Of a stretch of 64,000 nucleotides of DNA, positions 41,435-50,627 are shown in pieces (the stretch's first letter is position 1; every line of letters begins with the position of its first letter). The DNA is taken from contig NZ_ML133571.1 in NCBI RefSeq assembly GCF_003985125.1, positions 124,001-188,000 of the forward strand, written 5' to 3'. Below the pieces are notes generated by a model. The model did not search any database and was not told where the DNA came from. It worked only from the letters and a program-made list of their open reading frames with translations. Made by a program: the position numbers and the translations under genes. The DNA is from Rhizobium phaseoli (GTDB lineage Bacteria; Pseudomonadota; Alphaproteobacteria; Rhizobiales; Rhizobiaceae).

Positions 41435-42625
41435 TCAGACGGCGCTTGCCGCCGCAAACCCGCGTTCGATATCGGTCTTGAGGTCGGCCACATCTTCGAT
41501 GCCGATCTGCAGGCGGATGACCGCACCGTCGGTCGGGGCCTTGGCGACCTTGCGGTCGTTGAGATAGGCGTGCAAAGCGAGGCTTTCGAAGCCGCCCCAG
41601 GAATAGCCGAGGCCGAAGATCCGCAGCGCATCGAGGAAGGCATGCGCCTTTGCCCTGGACTGCTCGGGACCATTGGCGGCAAGCACGAAGGAAAAGATGC
41701 CGCTGGCCCCCTTGAAATCGCGCTTCCAGAGATGATGGGAGGGGAAGCTCGGCAGCGCCGGATGCAACACGCGCGCGACATCCTCCCTGCCCTCCAGCCA
41801 TTCGGCGATAGCAAGCGCGCTTTCATAATGACGCTCCAGGCGCAGACCCATGGTGCGCAATCCGCGCAGGATCTGGTAGGCGTCATCGGGTGCGCCGCAG
41901 ATGCCGAGCACCCCGTTCGCCTCCTTCAGGCGCTCCCAATGCTCGGCATTGGCCGACACCGTTCCGAGCAGAATGTCGGAATGGCCGGACGGATATTTCG
42001 TCGCCGCGTGGATGGAGATATCGACGCCATGGTCGAGCGGCCGGAAATACAGCGGCGTCGCCCAGGTATTGTCCATCATGACGACGGCGCCGTGGCGGTG
42101 GGCAACCGCCGAGATCGCCGGAATATCCTGCATCTCGAAGGTGTTGGAGCCGGGAGCCTCGGTGTGCACGATCTTCGTGTTCGGCCGGAACAGCGCTTCG
42201 ATGCCCGCGCCGATCGACGGGTCGTAATATTCCACCTCGACGCCGAGGCGCTTCAGCATCGTGTCGCAGAAATGACGGGTCGGACCGTAAACCGAATCGA
42301 CGACGAGAGCATGGTCGCCGGCGGCAACGAAACCCAGGAACGGAATGGTGACGGCCGCAAGCCCCGAGGGAACGAGGATGGTGCCGGCCGACCCTTCGAG
42401 CGCGTCGATCGCCTCGCAGAGTGCATCCGTGGTCGGCGTGCCGCGGGTGCCATAGGTGTATTTCTGCGAACGTGTCTCCATCGTCCGCGCATTCGGAAAC
42501 AGCACCGTCGAAGCATGCACGACCGGCGGATTGACAAAGCCGTGATAGTCGAAGGGATCATTGCCGATATGGCTCAGGCGGGTGTTGATGCCGACGTTCT
42601 GCAGCAAGCTGTTTTTGTCTTTCAT
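41435..42625 (-). CDS. metC: Cystathionine beta-lyase
   Basis: PLP enzyme of the Cys/Met metabolism family, 396 residues; probably splits cystathionine to homocysteine, pyruvate and ammonia. Motifs are KYTYGTRGTPTTDALCEAID near residue 55, the PLP lysine in SIHAATKYPSGHSDILLG near 210, and VVMMDNTWATPLYF. MetC in preference to MetB/MetZ is inferred from overall form. The frame is open upstream, but the conserved MKDKNSLLQNVGINTRLSH start is used. Confidence 0.9.
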   Translation of the reverse strand: MKDKNSLLQNVGINTRLSHIGNDPFDYHGFVNPPVVHASTVLFPNARTMETRSQKYTYGTRGTPTTDALCEAIDALEGSAGTILVPSGLAAVTIPFLGFVAAGDHALVVDSVYGPTRHFCDTMLKRLGVEVEYYDPSIGAGIEALFRPNTKIVHTEAPGSNTFEMQDIPAISAVAHRHGAVVMMDNTWATPLYFRPLDHGVDISIHAATKYPSGHSDILLGTVSANAEHWERLKEANGVLGICGAPDDAYQILRGLRTMGLRLERHYESALAIAEWLEGREDVARVLHPALPSFPSHHLWKRDFKGASGIFSFVLAANGPEQSRAKAHAFLDALRIFGLGYSWGGFESLALHAYLNDRKVAKAPTDGAVIRLQIGIEDVADLKTDIERGFAAASAV

Positions 42626-42978
42626 GTCGGGAATAGCCTTTGGCGAGGGGACGCGAAAACGAGACTTTTGGACGCCCCGCCGCCTCCGGTCAACCCCTTG
42701 GGATCGGCGTCGGATCACATCGAAAAGTATGATTTTCGCGTTATTTTTCCGCAATCCGACGCCCATTTCGTGACCAGCCGCCCATGAATGCGGCGCAATT
42801 GACCAAAATTCTGAATTTTGCCGCAATTATTGATGGCGACACTTGACCATGGTGACATTTGCGACTGTGATAGACCCACTCGCGCCGGGAGGGTGTCGAG
42901 ACAATTGGGGAGGCGGACGCAACGTTCGGACACGCACTCCCCACAAATAAAGATAAGACAACGGAAAAGGTTGGGAAA
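42626..42978. other. Divergent spacer between metC and aapJ
   Basis: This 353-nt stretch has no gene I can support. It must contain the promoters of both metC and aapJ. The one candidate I see is listed separately at 42842-42870. Confidence 0.5.
42842..42870 (+). promoter_or_regulatory. Possible aapJ promoter
   Basis: CTTGAC (42842-42847) and CTGTGA (42865-42870) are separated by 17 nt, 108 nt before the aapJ ATG. The -35 is perfect for rhizobia; the -10 is weak. Confidence 0.35.
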
Positions 42979-44004
42979 ATGAAGAATAAGCTCCTGTCCG
43001 CCGCCATCGGCGCAGCGGTTTTGGCACTTGGCGCACCGGCAGCCTCGGCCACCACTCTCGGTGACGTCAAGGCGAAGGGTTTCGTACAATGCGGCGTCAA
43101 TACCGGCCTGGCCGGCTTTGCCGCACCCGACGCTTCCGGCAATTGGGCCGGTTTCGACGTCGATTTCTGCAAGGCCGTCGCTTCCGCCGTTTTCGGCGAC
43201 CCGACGAAGGTGAAATTCACCCCCCTCAGCGCCGCCAACCGCTTCCCGGCGCTTCAGTCCGGTGAAATCGACGTTCTGGCCCGCAACACGACCTGGTCGA
43301 TCAATCGCGACACCGCTCTCGGCCTGAACTTCCGCTTCGTCAACTATTATGACGGCCAGGGCTTCATGGTCCGCAAGAGCCTCAACGTGAAGTCGGCGCT
43401 CGAGCTCTCCGGCGCATCGGTCTGCGTCCAGTCCGGCACAACCACCGAGCTCAACCTCGCCGACTACTTCAAGGCCAACAACCTTCAGTACAATCCCGTC
43501 GTCTTCGAAAAGCTGGACGAGGTTAACGCCGCGTATGATGCCGGCCGCTGCGACGTCTACACGACCGACCAGTCCGGCCTCTATTCGCTGCGTCTGACGC
43601 TGAAGAACCCCGACGAGCATGCGATCCTTCCGGAAATCATCTCCAAGGAGCCGCTGGCGCCGGCTGTTCGCCAGGGTGACGACCAGTGGTTCGACATCGT
43701 CAGCTGGGTCGGCTATGCCATGATCAATGCTGAAGAGTTCGGCATCACGCAGGCGAATGTCGACGACATGAAGAATTCGCCGAACCCCGACATCAAGCGC
43801 TTCCTCGGCGTCGAGGCCGACACCAAGATCGGCACCGATCTGGGCCTGACCAACGAATGGGCCTACAATATCGTCAAAAATGTCGGCAATTACGGCGAAG
43901 TCTTCGAGCGCAATATCGGCCAGGGCAGCCCGCTCAAGATTGCTCGCGGCCTCAACGCCCTGTGGAACAAGGGCGGCATCCAGTACGCTCCGCCGGTTCG
44001 CTAA
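42979..44004 (+). CDS. aapJ: General L-amino acid ABC transporter, periplasmic binding protein AapJ
   Basis: Binds a broad range of L-amino acids for the Aap importer. It has 341 residues with a signal peptide (MKNKLLSAAIGAAVLALGAP, cleavage after ASA). The family parts include VNTGLAGFAAPDASGNWAGF followed by DVDFCKAVASAVFG, and DVLARNTTWSINRDTALGL. It is the first gene of aapJQMP and is followed by a stable hairpin, which is usual for the highly expressed binding protein. Confidence 0.95.
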   Translation: MKNKLLSAAIGAAVLALGAPAASATTLGDVKAKGFVQCGVNTGLAGFAAPDASGNWAGFDVDFCKAVASAVFGDPTKVKFTPLSAANRFPALQSGEIDVLARNTTWSINRDTALGLNFRFVNYYDGQGFMVRKSLNVKSALELSGASVCVQSGTTTELNLADYFKANNLQYNPVVFEKLDEVNAAYDAGRCDVYTTDQSGLYSLRLTLKNPDEHAILPEIISKEPLAPAVRQGDDQWFDIVSWVGYAMINAEEFGITQANVDDMKNSPNPDIKRFLGVEADTKIGTDLGLTNEWAYNIVKNVGNYGEVFERNIGQGSPLKIARGLNALWNKGGIQYAPPVR

Positions 44005-44023
44005 CCGGCCGCGCAGGAAAGCC

Positions 44024-44047
44024 GGAAAGGCGGGCAACCGCCTTTCC
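44024..44047 (+). other. Intercistronic stem-loop after aapJ
   Basis: A perfect 10-bp stem (GGAAAGGCGG with CCGCCTTTCC) closes a GCAA tetraloop 20 nt after the aapJ stop. There is no T tract directly behind it, so transcription can pass. It probably protects the aapJ message. Confidence 0.7.
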
Positions 44048-44062
44048 TCCTCCAATAAAAAA

Positions 44063-44077
44063 GCTCCGAAAAGGAGC
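44063..44077 (+). promoter_or_regulatory. Small hairpin covering the aapQ ribosome binding site
   Basis: GCTCC (44063-44067) can pair with GGAGC (44073-44077), whose GGAG is the Shine-Dalgarno of the ATG at 44081. It would lower aapQ translation relative to aapJ. The site also supports 44081 as the start. Confidence 0.5.
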
Positions 44078-44080
44078 ATA

Positions 44081-45301
44081 ATGGGGAATTGGCCAAGCAT
44101 GACGCATCAGGCTTTGGATTCAACACGTTTATCCAGGAGCGGCTGGAGCTTCCAGTCCGCCCTCTACGACCCGACAATTCGGGGCATTTTCTTCCAAGTT
44201 CTCACCATCGTGCTGCTGGTCGTCTTCGTCTGGTGGGTCGCACACAACACTGCCGTCAACCTGGCGCGCGCCAACATCGCGTCGGGCTTCGGCTTTCTGA
44301 ACGGCCGCGCCGGCTTCGAGGTCGGTCAGTCGCTGATCGCCTATTCAAGCGATTCGACCTACGGCCGGGCGCTGGTTGTCGGTCTTCTGAATACGATCCT
44401 GATCGCGGTCACCGGCATCATCACCGCCACCATCATCGGCTTCATCATTGGCATCGGCCGCCTGTCGCACAACTGGCTGATTGCCAAGCTATGCACGGTT
44501 TATGTCGAAGTCTTCCGCAATATCCCGCCGCTGCTCGTGATTTTCTTCTGGTATTCGGGCGTTCTGGCGGTCCTGCCGAATGCGCGCGAGTCGCTTCATC
44601 TGCCACTCGGGGCGTATCTGAACAACCGTGGCCTTTCCTTTCCCAAGCCGATTTTCGGCGACACTTTCTGGCTTGTCGGCGTCGCCTTCGTGGTCGCGAT
44701 TGTCGCCGCCATCGCCACGGCCCGATGGGCCCATCGCCGGCAGGCGGCCACAGGTCAGCAGTTCCATACGATCTGGGCTTCGATCGGCCTGCTGATCGGT
44801 CTGCCGCTAATCGCCTTTCTGGTCGCAGGGGCACCGCTTTCCTTCGATTATCCGATTGCCGGCAAATTCAATCTCACCGGCGGCTCCGTCGTCGGGCCTG
44901 AGTTCATGTCGCTGTTCCTGGCACTATCGTTCTACACCGCTGCCTTCATCGCCGAGATTGTCCGTGCGGGCATCCGTGGTGTGCCGAAGGGACAGACGGA
45001 AGCGGCAGGCGCGCTGGGGCTTCACCCCTCGTCGATCACCCGTCTGGTCGTCATTCCGCAGGCCTTCCGCATCATCATTCCACCGTTGAGCAGTCAGTAT
45101 CTCAATCTGACAAAGAACTCGTCGCTGGCGATTGCCATCGGCTTTGCCGATCTCGTCGCCGTCGGCAGCACGACACTCAACCAGACCGGTCAGGCTGTCG
45201 AGGTGATCCTCATCTGGATGGTCGTTTACCTCAGTCTCAGTATCGTGACCTCGCTTTTGATGAACTGGTTCAATGCCAAGATGGCGCTGGTGGAGAGGTA
45301 A
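44081..45301 (+). CDS. aapQ: General L-amino acid ABC transporter, permease AapQ
   Basis: Inner-membrane permease of the HisMQ type, 406 residues from the start chosen here. A second ATG at 44099 (MTHQALDST) would give 400 residues but has no ribosome site at proper distance. Several membrane segments are clear ([20 protein letters not shown] and [20 protein letters not shown]), and the EAA loop lies in [20 protein letters not shown]. It works with AapM as a heterodimer and overlaps no neighbour; aapM starts 1 nt after its stop. Confidence 0.94.
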   Translation: MGNWPSMTHQALDSTRLSRSGWSFQSALYDPTIRGIFFQVLTIVLLVVFVWWVAHNTAVNLARANIASGFGFLNGRAGFEVGQSLIAYSSDSTYGRALVVGLLNTILIAVTGIITATIIGFIIGIGRLSHNWLIAKLCTVYVEVFRNIPPLLVIFFWYSGVLAVLPNARESLHLPLGAYLNNRGLSFPKPIFGDTFWLVGVAFVVAIVAAIATARWAHRRQAATGQQFHTIWASIGLLIGLPLIAFLVAGAPLSFDYPIAGKFNLTGGSVVGPEFMSLFLALSFYTAAFIAEIVRAGIRGVPKGQTEAAGALGLHPSSITRLVVIPQAFRIIIPPLSSQYLNLTKNSSLAIAIGFADLVAVGSTTLNQTGQAVEVILIWMVVYLSLSIVTSLLMNWFNAKMALVER

Positions 45302-45302
45302 G

Positions 45303-46457
45303 ATGAGCAACAGTTTCGTCAGAACCGCCATACTGGCGCCGGAGCCACCGCCCGCAGGAGAGAAAGGCATGGTTGCGTGGGTTCGCCGCAACCTGCTTGC
45401 GACGCCAAAGGACATGGTCCTTACCACCCTGGCGGTCGTCTTTATCGCCTGGGCCCTCCTGCACGCGGTCGATTGGCTCTTCGTGCAGGCGGTTTGGAGA
45501 GGCCCGGACCGCACCTTCTGCGCCACCGCCGTGCAAGGCGGCATCCAACCGGATGGCTGGAGCGGTGCATGCTGGGCCTTCGTCAATGCCAAATTCGACC
45601 AGTTTATTTACGGACGCTATCCACTCGACGAGCGCTGGCGCCCGACCCTGGTTGGCATTCTTTTCGTACTCCTGCTGGTGCCGATGCTGATCCCTTCAGC
45701 ACCCCGCAAGGGCGTTAACGCTCTCCTGCTCTTCGGTGCGCTGCCGATTGTTTCCTTCTTTCTGCTTTACGGCGGATATGGCCTGGAAATCGTCGAGACC
45801 CCACTCTGGGGCGGACTGCTGGTGACGCTGGTGCTCTCCTTCGTCGGCATTGCCGTCTCCTTTCCGCTGGGTATCATCCTGGCGCTCGGAAGGCGCTCGC
45901 AGATGCCTGTTATCCGCACGGTCTGCATCGTCTTCATCGAAGTCGTCCGCGGCGTGCCGCTGATTACGGTGCTGTTTATGGCGAGCGTCATGCTGCCGCT
46001 GTTCCTGCCGGCCGGCTGGACGGTGGACAAGCTCCTGCGCGCGATCATCGGTGTATCGATCTTCGCCTCCGCCTATATGGCGGAAGTCATACGCGGCGGC
46101 CTGCAGGCCATCCCCAAGGGCCAGTTCGAGGGGGCGGATTCACTTGGGCTCGGCTATTGGCAGAAGATGCGGTTGATCATCATGCCGCAGGCAATCAAGC
46201 TGGTAATCCCCGGCATCGTCAATACCTTCATCGGCATGTTCAAGGACACTTCGCTGGTTTCGATCATCAGCATGTTTGACCTTCTCGGCATTGTTCGCCT
46301 CAACTTCGTCGATCCGAATTGGGCCACCGCAGTAACGCCGTTAACGGGGCTGATATTCGCCGGCTTCTCCTTCTGGCTTTTCTGCTTCGGCATGTCGCGC
46401 TATTCAGCATTCATGGAACGTCATCTCGATACCGGCCACAAACGACAAAAACGCTAG
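45303..46457 (+). CDS. aapM: General L-amino acid ABC transporter, permease AapM
   Basis: Second permease subunit, 384 residues, homologous to AapQ. The EAA loop is in [20 protein letters not shown], and the family segment [20 protein letters not shown] precedes it. The start is the ATG immediately after the aapQ stop; an upstream in-frame ATG lies inside aapQ. The aapP gene follows after 26 nt. Confidence 0.94.
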   Translation: MSNSFVRTAILAPEPPPAGEKGMVAWVRRNLLATPKDMVLTTLAVVFIAWALLHAVDWLFVQAVWRGPDRTFCATAVQGGIQPDGWSGACWAFVNAKFDQFIYGRYPLDERWRPTLVGILFVLLLVPMLIPSAPRKGVNALLLFGALPIVSFFLLYGGYGLEIVETPLWGGLLVTLVLSFVGIAVSFPLGIILALGRRSQMPVIRTVCIVFIEVVRGVPLITVLFMASVMLPLFLPAGWTVDKLLRAIIGVSIFASAYMAEVIRGGLQAIPKGQFEGADSLGLGYWQKMRLIIMPQAIKLVIPGIVNTFIGMFKDTSLVSIISMFDLLGIVRLNFVDPNWATAVTPLTGLIFAGFSFWLFCFGMSRYSAFMERHLDTGHKRQKR

Positions 46458-46483
46458 AACGATAAGAATGAGGGAAAATAGTC

Positions 46484-47257
46484 ATGGCTGAAGCCCCAGC
46501 AAAAAAGCTCACCGTTTCCGCAACGGAAGTGGCGGTCGAGATCATCAACATGAACAAGTGGTACGGCGATTTCCACGTGCTGCGCGACATCAACCTGAAG
46601 GTCATGCGCGGCGAGCGCATCGTCATCGCCGGCCCGTCGGGCTCCGGCAAATCGACAATGATCCGCTGCATCAACCGGCTGGAAGAGCATCAGAAGGGCC
46701 AGATCATCGTCGATGGCACCGAACTCACCAACGATCTCAAGAAGATCGATGAAGTCAGGCGCGAAGTCGGCATGGTGTTCCAGCACTTCAACCTCTTCCC
46801 GCATCTGACGATCCTGGAAAACTGCACGCTGGCGCCGATCTGGGTGCGCAAGATGCCGAAGAGGCAGGCGGAAGAGATCGCCATGCACTTCCTGAAGCGC
46901 GTCAAGATCCCGGAACAGGCCAACAAATATCCGGGTCAGCTTTCCGGCGGCCAGCAGCAGCGCGTGGCGATCGCGCGATCGCTGTGCATGAACCCGAAGA
47001 TCATGCTGTTCGACGAGCCGACTTCGGCGCTCGATCCTGAAATGATCAAGGAAGTGCTCGACACCATGGTCGGTCTTGCCGAGGAAGGCATGACCATGCT
47101 CTGCGTCACCCATGAGATGGGCTTTGCCCGCCAGGTCGCCAACCGCGTCATCTTCATGGACCAGGGCCAGATCGTCGAACAGAATTCGCCGGCCGAGTTC
47201 TTCGACAATCCGCAGCATGAACGCACCAAGCTGTTCCTCAGCCAGATCCTACATTAA
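46484..47257 (+). CDS. aapP: General L-amino acid ABC transporter, ATPase AapP
   Basis: ATP-binding subunit of 257 residues. The Walker A motif is GPSGSGKST near residue 46, the signature is LSGGQQQR, Walker B is [14 protein letters not shown], and the switch His is in [11 protein letters not shown]. It belongs to the polar amino acid ATPase group (GlnQ/HisP). It is the last gene of aapJQMP, ended by a hairpin at 47279. Confidence 0.96.
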   Translation: MAEAPAKKLTVSATEVAVEIINMNKWYGDFHVLRDINLKVMRGERIVIAGPSGSGKSTMIRCINRLEEHQKGQIIVDGTELTNDLKKIDEVRREVGMVFQHFNLFPHLTILENCTLAPIWVRKMPKRQAEEIAMHFLKRVKIPEQANKYPGQLSGGQQQRVAIARSLCMNPKIMLFDEPTSALDPEMIKEVLDTMVGLAEEGMTMLCVTHEMGFARQVANRVIFMDQGQIVEQNSPAEFFDNPQHERTKLFLSQILH

Positions 47258-47278
47258 GTCTCGCGCTGAAGCTTTCTG

Positions 47279-47314
47279 AAAGACCCGCCGCGCCTCCAGG
47301 TTCGGCGGGTCTTT
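47279..47314. terminator. Terminator between aapP and the glycine-rich protein gene
   Basis: A 12-bp stem, AAAGACCCGCCG (47279-47290) with CGGCGGGTCTTT (47303-47314). It lies between two convergent genes and can serve both, although the T tails are short. Confidence 0.75.
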
Positions 47315-47319
47315 GACGT

Positions 47320-47961
47320 TCAACGGGAGGCCGACGCCTGCAAGAGGCTGCAGAGACCGGCAAGACCTGAATCAGAGCTGCCAGAGGAGATATCGACGCA
47401 ACGGATGAGCATCTTGCGCCGCTGGTCGGCAGGCATGGCGCGGAAGGCATCCAGCGTGCGGGCCTCGGCAGCGTCGGCCGCATCATCAGACGCAGCGGTC
47501 GCCCCCTCTCTACGGTTCACGCCGCCGATGGCAAAATTAGTGTTGTTGAAGCTTCCGCCGCCAACCGAAGCCGCGGCTTTGGCATCGATGCCGTTGGAGC
47601 CGCCGGTCCGTGCGTTGATAGCAGCGTTGACGCCGCGACCGCCGCCGAGCGAGGCTTTGGTGCTCGTCCCAAGACCGTCGCTGCCGCCGATTGCAGCATT
47701 GACGTCGGCATCGATACCGCGACCGCCGCCAGCGCTGGCGCTCGCATCCGCATTGATGCTCGAGTTGTCAATGGACGCATCGGCCGGTGCATCAACACCG
47801 TTTCCGCCGCCGAGGGAAGCCCCGACATCGGCGCTGGCGGTATTCCCCGCGTTCACAGACACGCCAATGTCGAGCGCATGTGCCTGACCTGCCGGCATGG
47901 CAAGGGCCGCGCAGACCGACGCAAGCAGGGCGGCTGGCAGTCTAAAGTACATATCAGTCAT
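47320..47961 (-). CDS. Exported glycine-rich repeat protein of unknown function
   Basis: A 213-residue protein with a signal peptide (MTDMYFRLPAALLASVCAAL, cleavage near AHA). The mature part consists of about five or six repeats of roughly 18 residues built around GGG(N/R)G(V/I)(D/N)A, for example GGGNGVDA, GGGRGIDA, GGSDGLGT, GGGRGVNA and GGSNGIDA, separated by Ala/Ser/Asn-rich stretches. The last 50 residues are not repetitive and hold two Cys (LIRCVDISS and LAGLCSLL). The ATG is preceded by GGAGG. No known family is recognised; the repeats suggest a surface or matrix protein. Confidence 0.75.
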   Translation of the reverse strand: MTDMYFRLPAALLASVCAALAMPAGQAHALDIGVSVNAGNTASADVGASLGGGNGVDAPADASIDNSSINADASASAGGGRGIDADVNAAIGGSDGLGTSTKASLGGGRGVNAAINARTGGSNGIDAKAAASVGGGSFNNTNFAIGGVNRREGATAASDDAADAAEARTLDAFRAMPADQRRKMLIRCVDISSGSSDSGLAGLCSLLQASASR

Positions 47962-48419
47962 GATCTTCCTCCGTTCCATGTGCCGAACAACGAAGTCCGA
48001 CAGCCGAAATCGAGGAACGCGCGTACCTTCGATCGATCGGACGCCTGCTCTCCAGGACGCCCATGCCAAGCCAACGTGAAGGGGTCGCTAATGTTTCCCG
48101 TCGGCGCCTCCTGAACCGGCGCGAAGGGCGACAATAACCAATTGTGGTTATCGCCAAGCAAGCGGTACGGAAACGACTGTGCCAAAAGCAGACGTCCGAG
48201 GCAAATTCCGGCCTGTATAACGGCCGTGGCGAAAGTTTTAAGGATTGGCCCAAGGATCGTTTCCAATAAGGCGGAAGCCCGGTCGCTCACGTTGGCTGCG
48301 GTTATGTCGATCTTTGCTGCCTCCATTGAGGCGGCAAAAATAACCTTCCGCGCTTCTGGATATGCCTTGCAGGAACTCCATGTTCAGCATGTTCTATTTT
48401 ACGAGGCCGGAGGTCAGGA
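47962..48419. other. Spacer without recognisable gene
   Basis: This 458-nt stretch lies between two divergently oriented genes. Frames through it give no protein I recognise. It contains an inverted repeat ATAACCA-ATTG-TGGTTAT at 48134-48151 that has the size of a regulator operator; the binding protein is unknown. Confidence 0.5.
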
Positions 48420-48860
48420 ATGGGAATTTTCGACAAAATCAAACATGCAATCTTCGGAGAAGCCAAAGCTGCCGAACCCGCTGCCGTCAATGCGCCAAAG
48501 GCAGCGTCGGTCCAGGCTCCCGTCTCGCCGTCGCCTGCGCCCAGCCAGGCGCCGACGGCTTCTCCAACGCAGAGCAAGGCGGCTCCAGCACCGGCGGCAG
48601 CAACCGTCGATATCGTCCCTATCCTCGACGCGGCTGCGAAGAAAAGCGGCCAGAAACTCGATTGGCGGCACTCGATCGTCGACCTGATGAAAGCCGTCGG
48701 GATGGATGCGAGCCTGGCTGAGCGCAAGGAGCTCGCCGCCGAACTCGGCTATACCGGCGATAGCGGCGATTCCGCGAAGATGAATATGTGGCTGCACAAG
48801 GCGCTGATGAAAAGGCTGTCGGAAAATGGCGGCAAGGTGCCGGCCGATCTCCTGGATTGA
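48420..48860 (+). CDS. DUF3597 domain-containing protein
   Basis: A 146-residue protein. Residues about 1-20 (MGIFDKIKHAIFGEAKAAEP) are followed by a long Ala/Pro/Ser linker (to about 60) and the DUF3597 domain (about 62-146) with DIVPILDAAAKKSGQKLDWR and SIVDLMKAVGMDASLAERKE. The function is unknown. A GGAGG precedes the ATG by 6 nt. Confidence 0.88.
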   Translation: MGIFDKIKHAIFGEAKAAEPAAVNAPKAASVQAPVSPSPAPSQAPTASPTQSKAAPAPAAATVDIVPILDAAAKKSGQKLDWRHSIVDLMKAVGMDASLAERKELAAELGYTGDSGDSAKMNMWLHKALMKRLSENGGKVPADLLD

Positions 48861-49009
48861 TCCACCAAGATAACGGACGACAGCCGCCACGCCGCGGCGG
48901 TCGTCATCCGGCCACGTCCTGGCAGTGCCTGCCTCTTGCCCGCGGGCGTTGAAACCAATAACCTCCCAACGGAATACTTCAATGATCGATCAGGGGAGAA
49001 CTAAATCCA

Positions 49010-49321
49010 ATGAGATTGATGGCAGTCGTTGGCGTTGCACTTAGCTTGGGCTGTATTGCGGCCGCAGAATCTCCTACAAACTATCGATCCTACAGCGGTG
49101 TTCTGGTCGATACCGACCCCGTCCTCCTAGCTCGATACGACAAAGCCCTGCGCTGGTGCGTACCGGAGGCCGGCTCATGGCAGCGCGGCTCGCCGGATCC
49201 GCAAAGCCTGCATTACAACGCGGCGCTCAGAAGCTGCCTCTACAGACACGGCTTCGTCGACCGAGGCGTCTACGCCTACCCCATTCCCAAGGTTTACTTC
49301 GATCATTTCCTTGATCGCTGA
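49010..49321 (+). CDS. Small exported protein of unknown function
   Basis: A 103-residue protein with a likely signal peptide (MRLMAVVGVALSLGCIAAAE, with a Cys that could be a lipobox-like site but lacks a proper consensus). The mature part is aromatic-rich with two Cys (RWCVPEAGSWQRG and LRSCLYRHGF). No family recognised. It stands alone on its strand. Confidence 0.55.
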   Translation: MRLMAVVGVALSLGCIAAAESPTNYRSYSGVLVDTDPVLLARYDKALRWCVPEAGSWQRGSPDPQSLHYNAALRSCLYRHGFVDRGVYAYPIPKVYFDHFLDR

Positions 49322-49524
49322 GATGAGCTCAAGCTGGCGACGGCTGGCATGCGATCACAATAACGATTCCGAAATTCCGGCCGTAGCTGCGGCGATCCGC
49401 AATAATCATATTGCTTCTACCTCTGGGGAAATCCTTGTGATTTCGCGCGAGGTCTTTCTGGCGTCACACGAATCGAAATAAACATCGGACGCCGATCATT
49501 AGGCAATTAGGGAATAGAATAATA

Positions 49525-49857
49525 ATGCGCGTTCGTACCATAACGATATTCATTGCCATGGGACTTCTGACTGCCTGCGTGCCGACGCGCCAGGACTATG
49601 ATGCATACGTCACATTGCTGCAGGGCAGCTCAAGAGCAAAAAATGAAGCAGTTAAAGATTGCGTGAGGGGCTTCGATGGAAAGTCCACTCGCAACCTCGG
49701 TCTTTTGACAAACACATCGGACAAAGACGCTGTGCGCGTTGGTTGCGATCGTTTTATCGCGGCGGTCGTTTCCGGTCGCGCCACCTACGACGACGTCGTT
49801 GACATCAAAGGCCAACGACTCACTTCCAAAACAATCAAAATTTTCCAAGGTCGCTAA
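49525..49857 (+). CDS. Small putative lipoprotein
   Basis: A 110-residue protein with a lipoprotein signal (MRVRTITIFIAMGLLTACVP, lipobox LTAC, Cys18). The mature part has two further Cys (KDCVRGFDG and RVGCDRFIA) that may pair. No family recognised. Codon use is more AT-rich than in the core genes around it. Confidence 0.6.
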   Translation: MRVRTITIFIAMGLLTACVPTRQDYDAYVTLLQGSSRAKNEAVKDCVRGFDGKSTRNLGLLTNTSDKDAVRVGCDRFIAAVVSGRATYDDVVDIKGQRLTSKTIKIFQGR

Positions 49858-50013
49858 ACGAGATCGCGCGGCGCTTGCGGCCTCGAGGTCGCGAGCCGCC
49901 GACAACTCGTCCGGAGCAATGCCGTCGCCCAGAAAGCGACGGGCATCGTGCACTCGTAGCCGATTGCCGTCTCATCTGAGATGGCATCACCAATCTGAAG
50001 TGTGAGGTGAGAT

Positions 50014-50313
50014 GACTTACGAGAAATAGCAGGAGGTCCGGAACTGCTGGCGTGGTTCGGCCAGAAGCCGACCTTTCATGACGCGGAAATATCGAGTCTC
50101 TCGCTCAACCGCACTGGGGTCAGCAAGTTGACGATTCACGGCTGGATTGGCACCGATGATGTTGATCAAGAAGGATACCGCATCCTTGACAAGCATGCAG
50201 TCGTCACTTTCGCCTTCGAAGATATTTTGGACCTGCAGCTGGACGGCTTCAAGGGACCGCTGCGGCAGTTAGTCCGTCGTCAGCAGGCCGCCCAGAACGG
50301 AACGTCACGGTGA
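50014..50313 (+). pseudogene. Imm50-like immunity protein gene, broken
   Basis: The reading frame from about 50026 to 50313 encodes PELLAWFGQKPTFHDAEISS, then VSKLTIHGWIG and ILDKHAVVTFAFEDILDLQL, which resembles immunity protein 50 (WPSFHDAEV...VTFxFxDILDLxLxGF). The only plausible ATG (50012, MTYEK) is in another frame and meets a stop at once. One extra A in the AAA at 50024-50026 would join them (MTYEKIAGGPELLAWFG). The C-terminal third of the family also seems replaced by unrelated sequence after GF. No toxin gene is adjacent. Confidence 0.55.
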
Positions 50314-50627
50314 GGAATCCTTGCTTCTCGACTTTGGCCTAATCCATAGCCTGTCCCGGCGTTTCTCCTGCACATCAGTCGGCAACGGGTTTGGGCGGCG
50401 AGCAATTGACCGGGGTGATCCGAGCACTGCGAGTGCTGCATGTTCATGGTCGATCCGAAGAGATCGGCTGCTTTGCGGATAACTGGGCCGTGGTCCGGCC
50501 CCGCTTGCGTGAGTGGTTGACGCGGCTCTTTGCGGCATGCCTGCAGCAGGGTTCCGAGTAGCTCGATCGCAGTATCGGGCTCGCCAAATGAGAGCATTGC
50601 CTTGTCGCCCATGCCTTTGATCGGGGC
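50280..50627 (-). pseudogene. Remnant of a class III adenylate/guanylate cyclase
   Basis: On the minus strand the frame gives PIKGMGDKAMLSFGEPDTAI and, further on, AGPDHGPVIRKAADLFGSTM, then HPGQLLAAQ. This follows the order of the cyclase catalytic domain (IKTIGDxxM, GxxxGPVxxxxxDxFGxTVN, PGQLLAxQ). Upstream of 50627 the frame is closed by a stop and no N-terminal half is visible, so only a C-terminal fragment remains. It overlaps the end of the Imm50-like remnant. Confidence 0.55.

Noticed and set aside
42626..42978. SAM-type riboswitch upstream of metC
   Set aside because: I could not find the conserved core or pseudoknot of a SAM riboswitch by reading.
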